Notes: generated by a model not told the origin, from the sequence alone. A stretch of DNA of 64,000 nt from CF-162 sp040882565 (GCA_040882565.1 JBBEAZ010000024.1:186001-250000), one strand, 5' to 3'. Counted from the stretch's first letter, positions 8,481 through 18,012 are shown. Numbers and translations are program-made.

Positions 8481-9311
8481 CTAGAGTGTCAGCAGTGCCC
8501 GCCTCAGTAGCAAGCGGAAGGCGAGCAGGACGCTGAACGAGAGCACGATCAGCACGGTCGAGAGCACGAGAGGAGCCTCGACGCCGGTCTCGAGCAGGCG
8601 ATAGATCGCGAGGGGGACGGTCTGGGTGCGGCCGGCGAAGCTGCCGGCGAACATGATCGTGGCGCCGAACTCGCCGAGGGCGCGGGCCCAGGCCATGACG
8701 GCGCCGGCGAGCAGCGACGGCATCGCGACCGGCACCGCGACGCGGAGGAACGCGCCGGTGCGGGAGGAGCCGAGAGTGCGGGCGACGTGCTCCAACTCCT
8801 CGCCGCTCGCCTCGAAGCCGGCGCGGGCGGAGCGGATGTAGAAGGGGCTGGCGACGAACGTCTGGGCCATGACCACAGCCGTTGTTGTGAAGGCGACCTC
8901 GATCCCGAGATCGGAGAGCGGCTCGCCGAGGATGCCGCGCCGGCCGAAGGCCATCAGGAGGCCGAGGCCACCGACAGCCGGGGGCAGGACGATCGGCAGG
9001 TCGATGAGGGTGTCGAGGAGAGCGTGGCCGGGGAAACGGGTGCGGGCCATGACGTAGGCGACGGGCGTGCCGAAGACGACCACGAGCACGAGGCTGATCG
9101 AGGTGGTGACGAGGCTCAGGCGGAGGGCGTCGGTGACCTCGGAGGAGGAGACGACGTCGAAGAACGAGGTGTCGCGGACGGCCTTCTCGATGATGGCGAC
9201 GATGGGGAGGCAGAGGAAGACGAAGGCGATGAGGCAGGCGATGGCGGCGAGGGCGACTTCGCCGGTGCGCTGGATGGAGTAGGTGCGTTCAGCGGTGGTC
9301 CGAGTTGTCAT
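8481..9311 (-). CDS. modB: Molybdate ABC transporter permease
   Basis: The 276-residue membrane protein has about six hydrophobic segments and the permease EAA loop (EELEHVARTLGSSRTGAFLRV, ending with the A-x-x-L-G-E-F-G-A-T element about residues 210-220 typical of ModB/CysT-type permeases). It pairs with the adjacent ATPase. Its ATG overlaps the ModA stop by four bases (ATGA), so the three genes form one operon. Confidence 0.9.
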   Translation of the reverse strand: MTTRTTAERTYSIQRTGEVALAAIACLIAFVFLCLPIVAIIEKAVRDTSFFDVVSSSEVTDALRLSLVTTSISLVLVVVFGTPVAYVMARTRFPGHALLDTLIDLPIVLPPAVGGLGLLMAFGRRGILGEPLSDLGIEVAFTTTAVVMAQTFVASPFYIRSARAGFEASGEELEHVARTLGSSRTGAFLRVAVPVAMPSLLAGAVMAWARALGEFGATIMFAGSFAGRTQTVPLAIYRLLETGVEAPLVLSTVLIVLSFSVLLAFRLLLRRALLTL

Positions 9312-10102
9312 TGGTCTACCCTCATGAATCCGTGGTCTTCCAGGATTGATTGGCCTTCGTCGCTGAGGACGAAGTCGATGAATCCGGAGGAATCGGTACC
9401 ATTGATTGCGGCAACAAAATACTCTGCGATCTCGTTCAGCTCATCGGGAATCTCGATCATCGTCACCGCGTCGGTGACGTCAGTAGCGTAGACGATGCCA
9501 GCATCCGCCTCGTCCAATTCCACGCGCGCCACAACCTGCCGCACGTTCGTCTCCTCGGACACGACGTTCGCTAGCACATCCTCGCCGTAATCTGCTCCGA
9601 ACGCCGGGTCGGATGATGCGTTCTCCAGGAACTGCCGCGTGTATTCGCCCGCTGGCACGTCCTCCCCCGCGACAATGATCTTGAGGCCGTCGTTCGCCAG
9701 GTCTTGCAAATCCTCGATCCCAGCCTTGTTCCGCGTCGGCACGATCACAACCAACCGGTTGCGTGCGAACACGACCGGGGTGCCCTTGACGACTCCGGAC
9801 TCTCGCGCCAGGTCCAGCTGCCTCGCATTGGCCGACGCGAAAACTGATGCGCTTGCACCTTGTTCCAGCTGAGTCCGCAACGCTTGTGAACCGGCGAAGT
9901 TGTACGAGAGCCTCGCGGGTGAGCAGCCTGAGTAATGGTGTTCCTCTATCGCCTCGAAGGCTTCCGTGAGTGAAGACGCGGCAAACACTGTGAATCCGAC
10001 GAAGCTGTCCCCATTGCAGGATGGCGCATCGTCGTCGCCACAGGCGGCAACGATTGCGAGCGAGAATCCGATCAAGAACACGAGCGTGATACGCCACGGC
10101 AT
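9308..10102 (-). CDS. modA: Molybdate-binding lipoprotein
   Basis: The 264-residue precursor starts MPWRITLVFLIGFSLAIVAA followed by Cys, a lipoprotein signal with lipobox V-A-A-C. The mature part has ModA hallmarks: VFAASSLTEAFEAI, a SQALRTQLEQG segment, ADVFASA-like SVFASANARQ, and ADAGIVYATD, the last being characteristic of molybdate/tungstate binders. ATG at 10102 is chosen over an in-frame codon 36 bases upstream because it places the signal peptide at the N-terminus and because TATCGT lies exactly 6 nt upstream (leaderless pattern). First gene of modABC. Confidence 0.88.
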   Translation of the reverse strand: MPWRITLVFLIGFSLAIVAACGDDDAPSCNGDSFVGFTVFAASSLTEAFEAIEEHHYSGCSPARLSYNFAGSQALRTQLEQGASASVFASANARQLDLARESGVVKGTPVVFARNRLVVIVPTRNKAGIEDLQDLANDGLKIIVAGEDVPAGEYTRQFLENASSDPAFGADYGEDVLANVVSEETNVRQVVARVELDEADAGIVYATDVTDAVTMIEIPDELNEIAEYFVAAINGTDSSGFIDFVLSDEGQSILEDHGFMRVDQ

Positions 10103-10143
10103 GGTCGCACGATACGGCGCGCGGTCTCGGGCGCGCAACGGCG

Positions 10144-11829
10144 CTAGGCCTGCGTGTTGTCGTCGGCGCCGCCGGCGAGGGGTGGGAGGGCTGGTTCGGC
10201 GGTGGAGGGCAGCATCGGGCTGGGGTCTTCGGGGATGGCGTGGGTCTTGCGGAGGGGCTCTTCCTTCATGAAGGCGGAGACGACGACGGCCGCGACGAGC
10301 ACCCAGATGGCGATGAAAAATGCCTCGCTGATGCCGTTGGCGAGAGAGACTTTGACGCCGGTCATAGTCTGCTGGAAGAGCTGCTCGCCCTGTGCGCCGA
10401 ATGCGCCGAATGAGGACTGGACCTTATCGAGGGCGTCGGTGTTGACCAGGAACTGAGGGTCGCGAAGAGCGCCGGAAAGCTGCTCGTCCTGCCGCACCTG
10501 TGCTGGCACGCGCTCTTCGATGCCCTGGCGGTATTGCGCCTGGATGATCGAGAACATGATCGCCACGCCCATGGTGCCGCCGACCAAGCGCAGGAACTGG
10601 ATCGTCGACGTGGAGATGCCCATCACGCGGTAGGGGACGGTGTTCTGCACGGCGAGCATGAACAGGGGCATCGATGTGCCGAGGCCGATGCCGAAGATGA
10701 TCATCGCGTAGGTGATGTCGGTGCGGGTGGAGGATGCGCTCATCGTCGAGAGGTAGGCCATGCCGACGGCCATCAGGATGAGGCCGAAGACGCCGAGCCA
10801 GCGGTACCTCCCGAAGCGCGACATGATCTGGCCGGCGACAGCGCTGGCGAGCGCCATCGCGATCATCATCGGCATCGTGACGAGGCCGGAGTTGGTCGCC
10901 GAGGAGCCGATCACTCCCTGCACGAACAGAGGGATATAGAAGAGGCTGCCCATCATCGCGAAGCCTGAGATGAGTGTCACCAGCGAGGCGACGAGAAAGA
11001 CGCGGTTCTTGAACAGGTGCATCGGCAGCAGCGGCTCGTCCGTCCGCAGCTCGGCGTAGGTGAAGAGGCCGAGGGCGACGACGGACCAGCCGAGGAAGCC
11101 GATGATCTGGGGCGAGACCCAGTCGTAGCGGTTGCCGGCCCATGAGAAGGCGAGGAGCATCGGCACGGTCGTCGCGCAAAGGAGCATCAGGCCGCGGTAG
11201 TCGACTTTTGCCTGCGCCTCGGGCCGGATGCGCGGCATGCCGAACATCAGCACGGCGAGGGCGATGCCGCCCATCGGCAGGTTGATGTAGAAGACCCAGC
11301 GCCAGTCGGCGTGGTCGGTGAGCGTGCCGCCGATGAGCGGGCCGATGACGCTGGCCGCTGCGAACACGCCGGACATCAGCCCGGCCCAACGGCCTCGTTC
11401 AGAGGGCGGGAAGACGTCGCCGATGATGGCGAAGCCGAGCGACATGATCATGCCGGCGCCGAAGCCCTGGACGATGCGGAAGGCGATCAGTTGCTCGATG
11501 TTTTGGGCCGAGCCGCAGAGGACGGAGCCTGCGAGAAGGAGGAAGATGCCCAGCATGTAGAACGGCTTGCGTCCGTACATGTCGGAGAGCTTGCCGACAA
11601 TCGGCACGGTGGTGGTCGAGGCCAGCATGAAGCCGGTGCCGACCCAGGAGAAGAGGCCGAAGCCGCCGAGGTCGGCGATGATGCTTGGCATCGAGGTGCT
11701 GACGACCGTCTGGTCCATGGCCGCCGTGAACATGCCAAGGAGCGTGCCGGTCATGACGAGCGCCTTGGTGCGGCCACCCATCTCGGCGATCGGTTGCATG
11801 CCGCCACCCATCTGTTCCGCCGCTGCCAC
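10144..11829 (-). CDS. MFS transporter, DHA2 (EmrB/QacA) family, 14 TM
   Basis: The 561-residue membrane protein shows about fourteen hydrophobic segments and DHA2 motifs: MDQTVVSTSMPSI in TM1 (motif D1, proton coupling), GKLSDMYGRKPFY in loop 2-3 (motif A) and a motif C-like GPLIGG in TM5. This family exports drugs and hydrophobic compounds using the proton gradient. Its GTG start shares one base with the stop of the MarR gene (TAGTG), so the regulator and pump are translationally coupled. The MarR protein probably represses this pair in the absence of substrate. Confidence 0.9.
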   Translation of the reverse strand: MAAAEQMGGGMQPIAEMGGRTKALVMTGTLLGMFTAAMDQTVVSTSMPSIIADLGGFGLFSWVGTGFMLASTTTVPIVGKLSDMYGRKPFYMLGIFLLLAGSVLCGSAQNIEQLIAFRIVQGFGAGMIMSLGFAIIGDVFPPSERGRWAGLMSGVFAAASVIGPLIGGTLTDHADWRWVFYINLPMGGIALAVLMFGMPRIRPEAQAKVDYRGLMLLCATTVPMLLAFSWAGNRYDWVSPQIIGFLGWSVVALGLFTYAELRTDEPLLPMHLFKNRVFLVASLVTLISGFAMMGSLFYIPLFVQGVIGSSATNSGLVTMPMMIAMALASAVAGQIMSRFGRYRWLGVFGLILMAVGMAYLSTMSASSTRTDITYAMIIFGIGLGTSMPLFMLAVQNTVPYRVMGISTSTIQFLRLVGGTMGVAIMFSIIQAQYRQGIEERVPAQVRQDEQLSGALRDPQFLVNTDALDKVQSSFGAFGAQGEQLFQQTMTGVKVSLANGISEAFFIAIWVLVAAVVVSAFMKEEPLRKTHAIPEDPSPMLPSTAEPALPPLAGGADDNTQA

Positions 11830-12287
11830 TAGGGGTGCTCCTTCGATTCGACGGCGTCGAACGTCTCGGTGAGGTCCTTCAGCGCGGCGACGACGCGCTC
11901 GAGTTGCGCCTCGGTCAGACGATTGAAGAAGTCGTCGAAGCGCCGCCGGCCGGCGCTGCGCATCTGGTTGAGGGCATCGACGCCAGTGTCGGTGACGTAG
12001 TGGCGGACGAGGCGCCGGTCTTCTTCGTCGGCCTCGCGACGGACGAGTTGGTGGTGCACAAGGCGGTCGACGATGCGTGTCACGGTCGAAGGTTGCACGC
12101 CGAGGCGCTCGGCCAGGTCGCCGGCGGGGAGGCCCTGCTCCTCTTCGAGGATGGCGAGCACGCGGACCTGGCTCATCGTGAGGCCGAGGCGGGCCCAGTC
12201 GTCGAGGCGGCTGGGGTCGGACTGGGCGAAGAGGCGGCCGAAGAGCTTGAAGGCCTGGGTCTTGAGGTCGGTGTCGATTGTTTGCAT
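11829..12287 (-). CDS. MarR family transcriptional regulator
   Basis: The 152-residue protein has the MarR winged helix: LTMSQVRVLAILEEE, recognition region LAERLGVQPSTVTRIVDRLV (about 55-75) and wing LVRREADEEDRRLVRHYVT with the conserved D-R-R. ATG at 12287 is preferred; the longer frame upstream is made of the hairpin repeat. The gene leads the MFS exporter. The region just before the start holds an imperfect palindrome (see 12288-12302) that could be its own operator. Confidence 0.9.
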   Translation of the reverse strand: MQTIDTDLKTQAFKLFGRLFAQSDPSRLDDWARLGLTMSQVRVLAILEEEQGLPAGDLAERLGVQPSTVTRIVDRLVHHQLVRREADEEDRRLVRHYVTDTGVDALNQMRSAGRRRFDDFFNRLTEAQLERVVAALKDLTETFDAVESKEHP

Positions 12288-12302
12288 GGGTGTTAATGTT
12301 TT
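12288..12302. promoter_or_regulatory. Imperfect palindrome before marR, candidate operator
   Basis: The minus-strand sequence TGTAAAACATTAACA just before the MarR start matches its own complement at five of seven base pairs and is AT-rich in a GC-rich setting. MarR proteins often bind such sites over their own promoter. No second site was found, so this is tentative. Confidence 0.3.
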
Positions 12303-12395
12303 ACAGGGTGGCAATAGTTTAGCACATGCGCCCCGCCCCCCCGGGGGAAATTGGAGAGTCGGGGGGGGGACGCCCCCCGCCCAGACGGGCCCGTA

Positions 12396-12434
12396 GGGAA
12401 CCCCCCGGCAGCGGCTCCGCTGCACCTTAGCGTT
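12396..12434. repeat. Dispersed hairpin repeat, copy A
   Basis: CCCCCCGGCAGCGGCTCCGC followed by TGCACCTTAGCGTT forms a stem GCAGCG/CGCTGC. A related element lies at about 33215-33257 with the same stem, a different loop and the same trailing T-G-C-A-C-C-T-N-A-G-C-G-T-T. It lies in the 350-bp gap between marR and the next gene, which is otherwise very G/C-rich and shows no gene. Confidence 0.55.
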
Positions 12435-12635
12435 CGGGAGTGTACGGGAGTGGTGGTGCATAGTGCGATGCGATGGTCACGCGGCGAGACGCCTGGGGCG
12501 CAGCAACAAGAGCGAGTGCCGGGTGTGTGACCGAGGTTTTGCCGGGACCAGGGGGTAGGCAGTTGTCGTGAGGGGTTGTTGCTGCCGCCCCTACGCGGTG
12601 GGGTCGGCTGGACGCTGCGGTGATACGCTTATCTT

Positions 12636-13775
12636 GTGACTACGGAATTTGAGCCGGTGACTGAGAACGCGACGCTGAAGCGGCACATTGTGGGCGTGAT
12701 CCGGGAAACGGGCGGCGGTATTCCTTTCCGGGAGTTTATGGAGCTGGCGCTATACCATCCGACGCTTGGCTACTACAACGTGCCGCGCGAGAAGATTGGG
12801 CGGTCGGGGGACTACCTGACGTCTCCGGAGATGTCGCCACTTTTTGGGGCGATGGTTGGGCGTCAGTTGCGGGAGTTGTGGGAGCGGATGGGCGAGCCTG
12901 CACGGTTCGATGTGGTTGAGGCGGGGCCAGGGACCGGCGTTCTCGCACGCGACATTCTCGCCTGGGCCACTCGCACCGCGCCGGAGTTCGAGGCCGCTCT
13001 CAAGTACACGCTCGTTGAGACGAGCCCGGCGCTTGGTGAGCGCCAGTTGGCCACGCTCGTTGCGGAAGGCTTGAAGGCACAATTGCGAGACGAACTGCCC
13101 TCGAGAGTCACCGGGTGCATCTTGTCGAACGAACTTCTCGATGCGATGCCCGTTCACCGTGTCGCCGTCGAAAACGGCGGCCTGCGCGAGGTCTATGTCT
13201 CGACTGACGGCGAACGGTTCAGCGAAGAACTCCGCGATCCACATCTTGATATCGTTGCGTACTTTGAAGCGCTGGGGTTGCTGCCCGGTGAAGGTTGTCG
13301 CGCTGAGGTCAACCTCGCGGCGCCGGAATGGATGACAGACGCGGCGCGGGCGCTTGAGCGTGGGTATGTGCTGACGTTCGACTACGGCTACGAAGCGTCC
13401 GAGCTGTACGCGCCGTGGCGGACCGCTGGTACCCTTCTCGGGTTCTACCGCCACAACCCCTCGCACGATCCGTACGCACGGATCGGGCGGCAGGACATTA
13501 CGGCGCATGTGGACTTCACCACGATCCGCCGGGCCGGCGAAGGGGCCGGCCTCACAACGCTCCGCCTGACGACCCAGTCGGCATTCCTCGCCGCGCTCGG
13601 CCTGGGCGAAGCGCTGGCGGCTTCGACCGGCAGCCAACAGGATATGGAGGAGTACTTTGCGCGGCGCCGCGCTGTCACAGAGCTGCTCGATCCGGGTGGG
13701 CTCGGACGGATCAAGGTGCTCGTCCAGGCAAAGGGCGCGGGCGGGCCGCTGATGGGACTGGCGGGAGACGAGTGA
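12636..13775 (+). CDS. SAM-dependent methyltransferase, MidA/NDUFAF7 (DUF185) family
   Basis: The 379-residue protein matches the DUF185 family: IPFREFMELALYHPTLGYY near the N-terminus, GRSGDYLTSPEMSPLFG (about 48-64), the SAM-binding EAGPGTGVLARDIL (about 92-105), and LSNELLDAMPVHR (about 166-178). In mitochondria the homolog methylates an arginine of a complex I subunit; the bacterial target is not established. GTG start follows TACGCT by 6 nt with no ribosome binding site (leaderless). It overlaps the peroxiredoxin gene by four bases. Confidence 0.9.
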   Translation: MTTEFEPVTENATLKRHIVGVIRETGGGIPFREFMELALYHPTLGYYNVPREKIGRSGDYLTSPEMSPLFGAMVGRQLRELWERMGEPARFDVVEAGPGTGVLARDILAWATRTAPEFEAALKYTLVETSPALGERQLATLVAEGLKAQLRDELPSRVTGCILSNELLDAMPVHRVAVENGGLREVYVSTDGERFSEELRDPHLDIVAYFEALGLLPGEGCRAEVNLAAPEWMTDAARALERGYVLTFDYGYEASELYAPWRTAGTLLGFYRHNPSHDPYARIGRQDITAHVDFTTIRRAGEGAGLTTLRLTTQSAFLAALGLGEALAASTGSQQDMEEYFARRRAVTELLDPGGLGRIKVLVQAKGAGGPLMGLAGDE

Positions 13776-14233
13776 TCGTCCCGCAGCCGTGGGACCAAGC
13801 GCCCGATTTCACGCTGCCGACGACGGACGGGCCGGTTTCGCTCGGAGATCTGACGGCGCGAGGGAAGGTTGTGCTGGCGTTCTACGCGGAGGACGCGACG
13901 CCGCTTTGCTCGACGCAGGTGTTGATGCTGAAGACGGACTACCAGGTGCTGCGGGAGTTCGACGCCAACGTGCTGGCGATCAGCGCGGATGACGTCGGGA
14001 CGCACCGCGCCTTCGCGGAGCGGCTCGGCGGCGTGCCGTTCCCGCTGGCCAGCGATGAGTCGCTGGAGGTCGCGCGGCTCTACGGGGTCGCGGACGAGGA
14101 GGCCAAGCGCAGTCATCGGGCGGTGTTTGTGATCGACCAGACCGGCATGGTCGTTCACGCCCAGCCCTGGTTCCAGCCCGGGAACACGGACCAGTTCGCC
14201 GCGATCTTCCGCGCCCTCGGGCTGGAACTCTGA
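13772..14233 (+). CDS. Peroxiredoxin (AhpC/TSA, Bcp/PrxQ-like)
   Basis: The 153-residue thioredoxin-fold protein has the peroxidatic site FYAEDATPLCSTQ (about 33-45), where the conserved Thr and Cys of the P-x-x-x-T-x-x-C motif are present but the first Pro is replaced. No second cysteine exists, so it would act as a 1-Cys enzyme needing an external thiol partner. It reduces hydroperoxides. GTG at 13772 overlaps the MidA stop (GTGA), indicating coupled translation. Confidence 0.88.
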   Translation: MIVPQPWDQAPDFTLPTTDGPVSLGDLTARGKVVLAFYAEDATPLCSTQVLMLKTDYQVLREFDANVLAISADDVGTHRAFAERLGGVPFPLASDESLEVARLYGVADEEAKRSHRAVFVIDQTGMVVHAQPWFQPGNTDQFAAIFRALGLEL

Positions 14234-14278
14234 CCGCTCTGTGACCCACATCTCACTCCGCGCCTCGCCAGCATGCGC

Positions 14279-14284
14279 TAGAAT
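14279..14284 (+). promoter_or_regulatory. -10 box of the Mo hydroxylase operon
   Basis: TAGAAT lies 27 nt upstream of the GTG at 14311, and AAGGAG precedes the start, so this operon has a leader and a normal ribosome binding site. A -35 box is not obvious. Confidence 0.4.
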
Positions 14285-14310
14285 AGCCAACGCGAACGGA
14301 AGGAGCCGCT

Positions 14311-15195
14311 GTGCGGACATTCGAATACCACGCCCCGCAGACAATTGACGAAGCTGTGCGCCTCTTGCAGGCGGGAGGCGCGGCTGCGCGTCCGCTCGCG
14401 GGCGGCACGGATATCGTCGTGCAGATGAAGGAAAGCGCGACGAAGTTCCCCTACCCTGAGGCGATTGTCAGCCTCGACCGCGTGTCCGAACTGCGAGGAA
14501 TCGACTTCTCCGAGTCGGAAGGTCTCCGGATCGGCGCGGGGACGACGATGGCGGACGTCGCGGCCTCGCCGCTCGTGCGGGAGCGCTATCTGGCGCTGGC
14601 CGAGGGTGCGGGTGTTGTGGGTTCGCTGCAGACGATGAACATGGCGACGATCGGTGGCAACGTCTGCAATGCCGCGCCCTCCGCGGACACTGCGCCGCCG
14701 CTACTGGTGTACGAGGCGCAGGCCGTCGTCGTCGGCACGAATGGCCGGCGGACGCTGCCCCTCGGCGATTTCTTCCACGGCCCCGGACTCACGGCACTCG
14801 AACCGGGCGAGCTACTGGCCGAGCTGCGCATGCCGGTCCCGCCGGCGAACACGGGCGCGGTCTATCTCCGTAACACACCGCGCAAACAGATGGACATCGC
14901 CGTCGTCGGCGTTGCCGTCGCCCTAACGCTTTCGGGAGACACCATCGAGCGCGCCCGTGTGGCGCTCGGAGCCGTCGCCCCGACGCCGGTGCGAGCGATA
15001 GCCGCCGAAGCGGCGCTCGAAGGGCAACCGGCCAGCGACGAGACTTTCGCTCGCGCCGCTGAAGCCGCGGCTTCGCAGGACGCTAGGCCGATATCGGACA
15101 TCCGGGCGTCCGTGGACTTCCGGCGCCATTTGGTCAAGGTGATGACGGCGCGCTTACTGGTAGAAGCGGCGTCGCGCGCCAAGGGAAACTCATGA
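14311..15195 (+). CDS. Xanthine dehydrogenase family FAD-binding subunit
   Basis: The 294-residue protein has the two FAD loops of the CoxM/CutM family: AGGTDIVVQMKE (about 29-40) and TIGGNVCNAAPSADTAPPLL (about 113-132). It passes electrons from the Fe-S subunit to FAD and then to the acceptor. GTG start is supported by AAGGAG. It overlaps the Fe-S subunit gene by four bases (ATGA). The order FAD, Fe-S, Mo subunits is that of CO dehydrogenase-like operons. Confidence 0.93.
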   Translation: MRTFEYHAPQTIDEAVRLLQAGGAAARPLAGGTDIVVQMKESATKFPYPEAIVSLDRVSELRGIDFSESEGLRIGAGTTMADVAASPLVRERYLALAEGAGVVGSLQTMNMATIGGNVCNAAPSADTAPPLLVYEAQAVVVGTNGRRTLPLGDFFHGPGLTALEPGELLAELRMPVPPANTGAVYLRNTPRKQMDIAVVGVAVALTLSGDTIERARVALGAVAPTPVRAIAAEAALEGQPASDETFARAAEAAASQDARPISDIRASVDFRRHLVKVMTARLLVEAASRAKGNS

Positions 15196-15671
15196 TGCCG
15201 AAGCAACTGATCTCGCTCACGCTGAACGGCCTTCCCCGCGAACTTGCAGTCGAGCCGTCGTGGACGCTGCTGGAGACTGTGCGTGAGGCGCTCGACCTGA
15301 CCGGGCCGAAGGAAGGGTGCGGGACAGGCGATTGTGGCGCTTGCTCGATGATCGTTGACGGGCGGCTCATCACGTCGTGCTTGATGCTGGCGCCGCAGGC
15401 CGCCGGGCGCGAAATCACGACGATCGAGGGGTTGCAAAAGAACGGTTCGCTGGATCCGGTGCAGCAGGCGTTTATTGACGCGGGTGGGCTTCAGTGCGGC
15501 TTCTGTATCCCGGGGATGGTGATGGCCGCGCGGCATTTGCTTGACCACAACCGCGAGCCGAGCCTGACGGAGATACGGGAGGCGCTCGCCGGGAACCTGT
15601 GCCGCTGCACAGGCTATACGAAGATATATGAAGCGGTGCAGCTGGCCACAGAGCGGATGGCCGCGCGATGA
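15192..15671 (+). CDS. Xanthine dehydrogenase family 2Fe-2S subunit
   Basis: The 159-residue protein carries both cluster motifs: a plant ferredoxin-type set (Cys 43, 48, 51, 63 in GCGTGDCGAC...SC) and a C-terminal helical-domain set (Cys 102 and 105 in QCGFC, Cys 137 and 139 in LCRCTGY). It links the molybdenum centre to FAD. Length and motifs are standard for CutS/CoxS proteins. Confidence 0.95.
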   Translation: MMPKQLISLTLNGLPRELAVEPSWTLLETVREALDLTGPKEGCGTGDCGACSMIVDGRLITSCLMLAPQAAGREITTIEGLQKNGSLDPVQQAFIDAGGLQCGFCIPGMVMAARHLLDHNREPSLTEIREALAGNLCRCTGYTKIYEAVQLATERMAAR

Positions 15672-15699
15672 CTACAGCGACAGCGAACGGAGTGAGTTG

Positions 15700-18012
15700 A
15701 TGGCGCAGGAAACGAAGGTCCGCGAAACGCAGCGAACGGACGCGAACGGCCACCACGCGGTCGGTCAGCGCGTCAAGCGCCTCGAGGGCGCGGCGAAGGT
15801 CACCGGGAAGACCGTGTACGCCGACGACATCAAGTTCCCCGGGCTGCTGCACGCCAAAGCGCTGTACGCTCCGTACGCCCACGCGCTGATCAAGTCGATT
15901 GACACTACGAAGGCGAAGCAGTTGCCGGGTGTCCACTCCGTTTATACGGCGACGGACCTGCCGCACTACAACCGCAACGACAGCAACCGCCGCAACCTCA
16001 TCTTTCCGGACAAGGAAGTGCTCTTCTACGGCCAGCCGGTCGCGGCGGTGCTCGCGGAGGACCCGCACGTGGCGGAACAAGCGGCCGGGCTGATCGAGGT
16101 CCAGTGGGAGGTGCTACCCGCGGTCCTTGATCCGGTTGCGGCGATCGAGCCCGGCTCGCCGCTCGTGCGCGACCCGTTGAGCGACGTCGACCGCTCCGAG
16201 GAGCGAGGGCACGTTTCGGTTGATACGCAGGAGACAGAGCAGGAGGGCGCGCCCTCGAACATCGCTTCGCACGCGCCGTTCAAGCGCGGCGACGTTGCGG
16301 CGGGGTTTGCTGAGGCCGACGTAATCGTCGAGCGCAGCTGGAAGTCGGCGATGGTGCACCAGAGCTACATCGAGCCGCATTCGACTGTCGCTGACTATGA
16401 CATCACGGGCGAGTTGAAGGTCTGGACGAGCACGCAGGCGCCGTTCTACATCCGCGACGAACTGGCGCAGGCGTTCGACCTGCCTGAGAACCGCATCCGC
16501 ATCATCGCCACCGAGGTCGGCGGCGGCTTCGGCGGCAAGATCTACCTCACCGAGCTGATGGTCGCCGCCCTGGCGATCGCCGTGAAACGGCCGGTCAAGT
16601 ACATCATGAGCCGCAAGGACGACATGCTGGCCGCGACCCCGGCGCCGTTCGCCCACATTGACCTGAAGACCGGCATGACGAAAGACGGAACGCTGACGGC
16701 CCTCGAGGCTCGTCTGATCTACGACTCGGGCGCCTTCCCAGGCGCGCCGATGCTGGCAGGTTGCATGCTGATCGGCGGCTACTACCGCTGCGACAACATC
16801 GATATCCAGGGCTACGAAGTGCTGACCAACAAGGTGAGTGTCGGCGCCCTGCGAGCGCCCGGCGCGCACAACGCGACCTTTGCCATCGAGTCTCACATCG
16901 ACATGATGGCCAAAGAACTCGGGCTCGACCCGCTCGAAGTGCGGATCAAGAACGCCGTCGAAGAGGGCGACCTGATGCCGAACGGCCAGGTGTACCCGCG
17001 CATTGGCCTGCGTGAGTGTCTTGAAGCGATTGCCGGCAGCGAGGTTTGGCGCAACCGTCGCGCCGTTGAAGCAACGCCGAACCGCGGCGTAGGACTTGCC
17101 ATCGGCGGCTGGCTTGGTGGTCTGCAGCCGGCCAGCGCGATCTGTTGTCTGAACCCGGACGGTACCGTAAACGTGACGGTCGGGTCGGCGGACATCACCG
17201 GCACGAACACGAGCTTTCAGCAAATCGCGGCGGAGGTCCTCAAGCTGCCGCTCGAGATGGTGAACGTGACGAGCGGCGACACGAAGACCGCGCCGTTCGC
17301 GGGCATGAGCGCCGGCAGCAAGACCACGTACACGGTCGGCCGCGCGGTCCTGCTGGCCGCAGAGGACATGAAGCAGCAGATGTTCGAGCTGGCGAAGCAG
17401 CGCCTCGAAGTCGAGCCGGAAGACATGGAAGTAGCTGAAGGCCGGGTGCAGGTCAAGGGTGCGCCCGACCGCGCGATGACCTTCCAGCGATTCGGCAAGC
17501 TGAGCACCAACTTCGGCGCTCCGTTCCCGGTACTTGTCGGCCGTGGCGCGATCACGGCGCGGAAGTCGGCGCCGGGCTTTACCGCGCAGGCCGCCGATGT
17601 TGAGGTGGACCCCGAGACCGGCGATATCACGCTCCACGCCTTCGCAATCGCCCAGGACGCCGGCTTCGCGATCAACCCGCTCTCCGTCGAAGGCCAGATG
17701 CAGGGCGGCGCCAGTCAGGGCCTCGGTATCGCGCTCTGGGAGGAGATGCAGTACGACGAGCACGGCCGGCTGCTCAACCCCAACCTCCTCGACTATCGCC
17801 TGCCGACTTCGCGGGACCTGCCGCCGATCGAGACGATCATCGTCGAAGTGCCGTCCGAGGAAGGCCCGTTCGGAGCGAGGATTGTCGGGGAGCCGTCGAT
17901 CGTCGCCGGCGCTGCCGCGGTGGGCAACGCTGTCTTCAACGCCTGCGGCGCCCGCGTCGACGAAGTGCCGATCACGCCTGAACGCTTGCTGCGGGCGCTC
18001 GGCAAGCTATGA
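15700..18012 (+). CDS. Xanthine dehydrogenase family molybdopterin-binding subunit
   Basis: The 770-residue large subunit has the family motifs: RLEGAAKVTGKTVYADD near the N-terminus, EVGGGFGGK (about 269-277) that contacts the cofactor, and a C-terminal GEPSIVAGAAAV whose Glu is the catalytic base. The active-site loop VGALRAPGAH lacks the Cys-containing loop of form I CO dehydrogenase, so it is not a true CoxL; an aldehyde, hydroxybenzoyl-CoA or heterocycle hydroxylase is more likely. ATG at 15700 is chosen since it starts 28 bp after the Fe-S gene with GGAG upstream. The real substrate cannot be told. Confidence 0.92.
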   Translation: MAQETKVRETQRTDANGHHAVGQRVKRLEGAAKVTGKTVYADDIKFPGLLHAKALYAPYAHALIKSIDTTKAKQLPGVHSVYTATDLPHYNRNDSNRRNLIFPDKEVLFYGQPVAAVLAEDPHVAEQAAGLIEVQWEVLPAVLDPVAAIEPGSPLVRDPLSDVDRSEERGHVSVDTQETEQEGAPSNIASHAPFKRGDVAAGFAEADVIVERSWKSAMVHQSYIEPHSTVADYDITGELKVWTSTQAPFYIRDELAQAFDLPENRIRIIATEVGGGFGGKIYLTELMVAALAIAVKRPVKYIMSRKDDMLAATPAPFAHIDLKTGMTKDGTLTALEARLIYDSGAFPGAPMLAGCMLIGGYYRCDNIDIQGYEVLTNKVSVGALRAPGAHNATFAIESHIDMMAKELGLDPLEVRIKNAVEEGDLMPNGQVYPRIGLRECLEAIAGSEVWRNRRAVEATPNRGVGLAIGGWLGGLQPASAICCLNPDGTVNVTVGSADITGTNTSFQQIAAEVLKLPLEMVNVTSGDTKTAPFAGMSAGSKTTYTVGRAVLLAAEDMKQQMFELAKQRLEVEPEDMEVAEGRVQVKGAPDRAMTFQRFGKLSTNFGAPFPVLVGRGAITARKSAPGFTAQAADVEVDPETGDITLHAFAIAQDAGFAINPLSVEGQMQGGASQGLGIALWEEMQYDEHGRLLNPNLLDYRLPTSRDLPPIETIIVEVPSEEGPFGARIVGEPSIVAGAAAVGNAVFNACGARVDEVPITPERLLRALGKL

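Noticed and set aside
16114..17763. 549-codon open frame on the minus strand
   Set aside because: Antisense to the Mo hydroxylase large subunit, which has full family motifs.
15700..18012. Form I CO dehydrogenase large subunit (coxL)
   Set aside because: The active-site loop lacks the Cys-bearing motif; the general aldehyde/xanthine family is all that can be supported.
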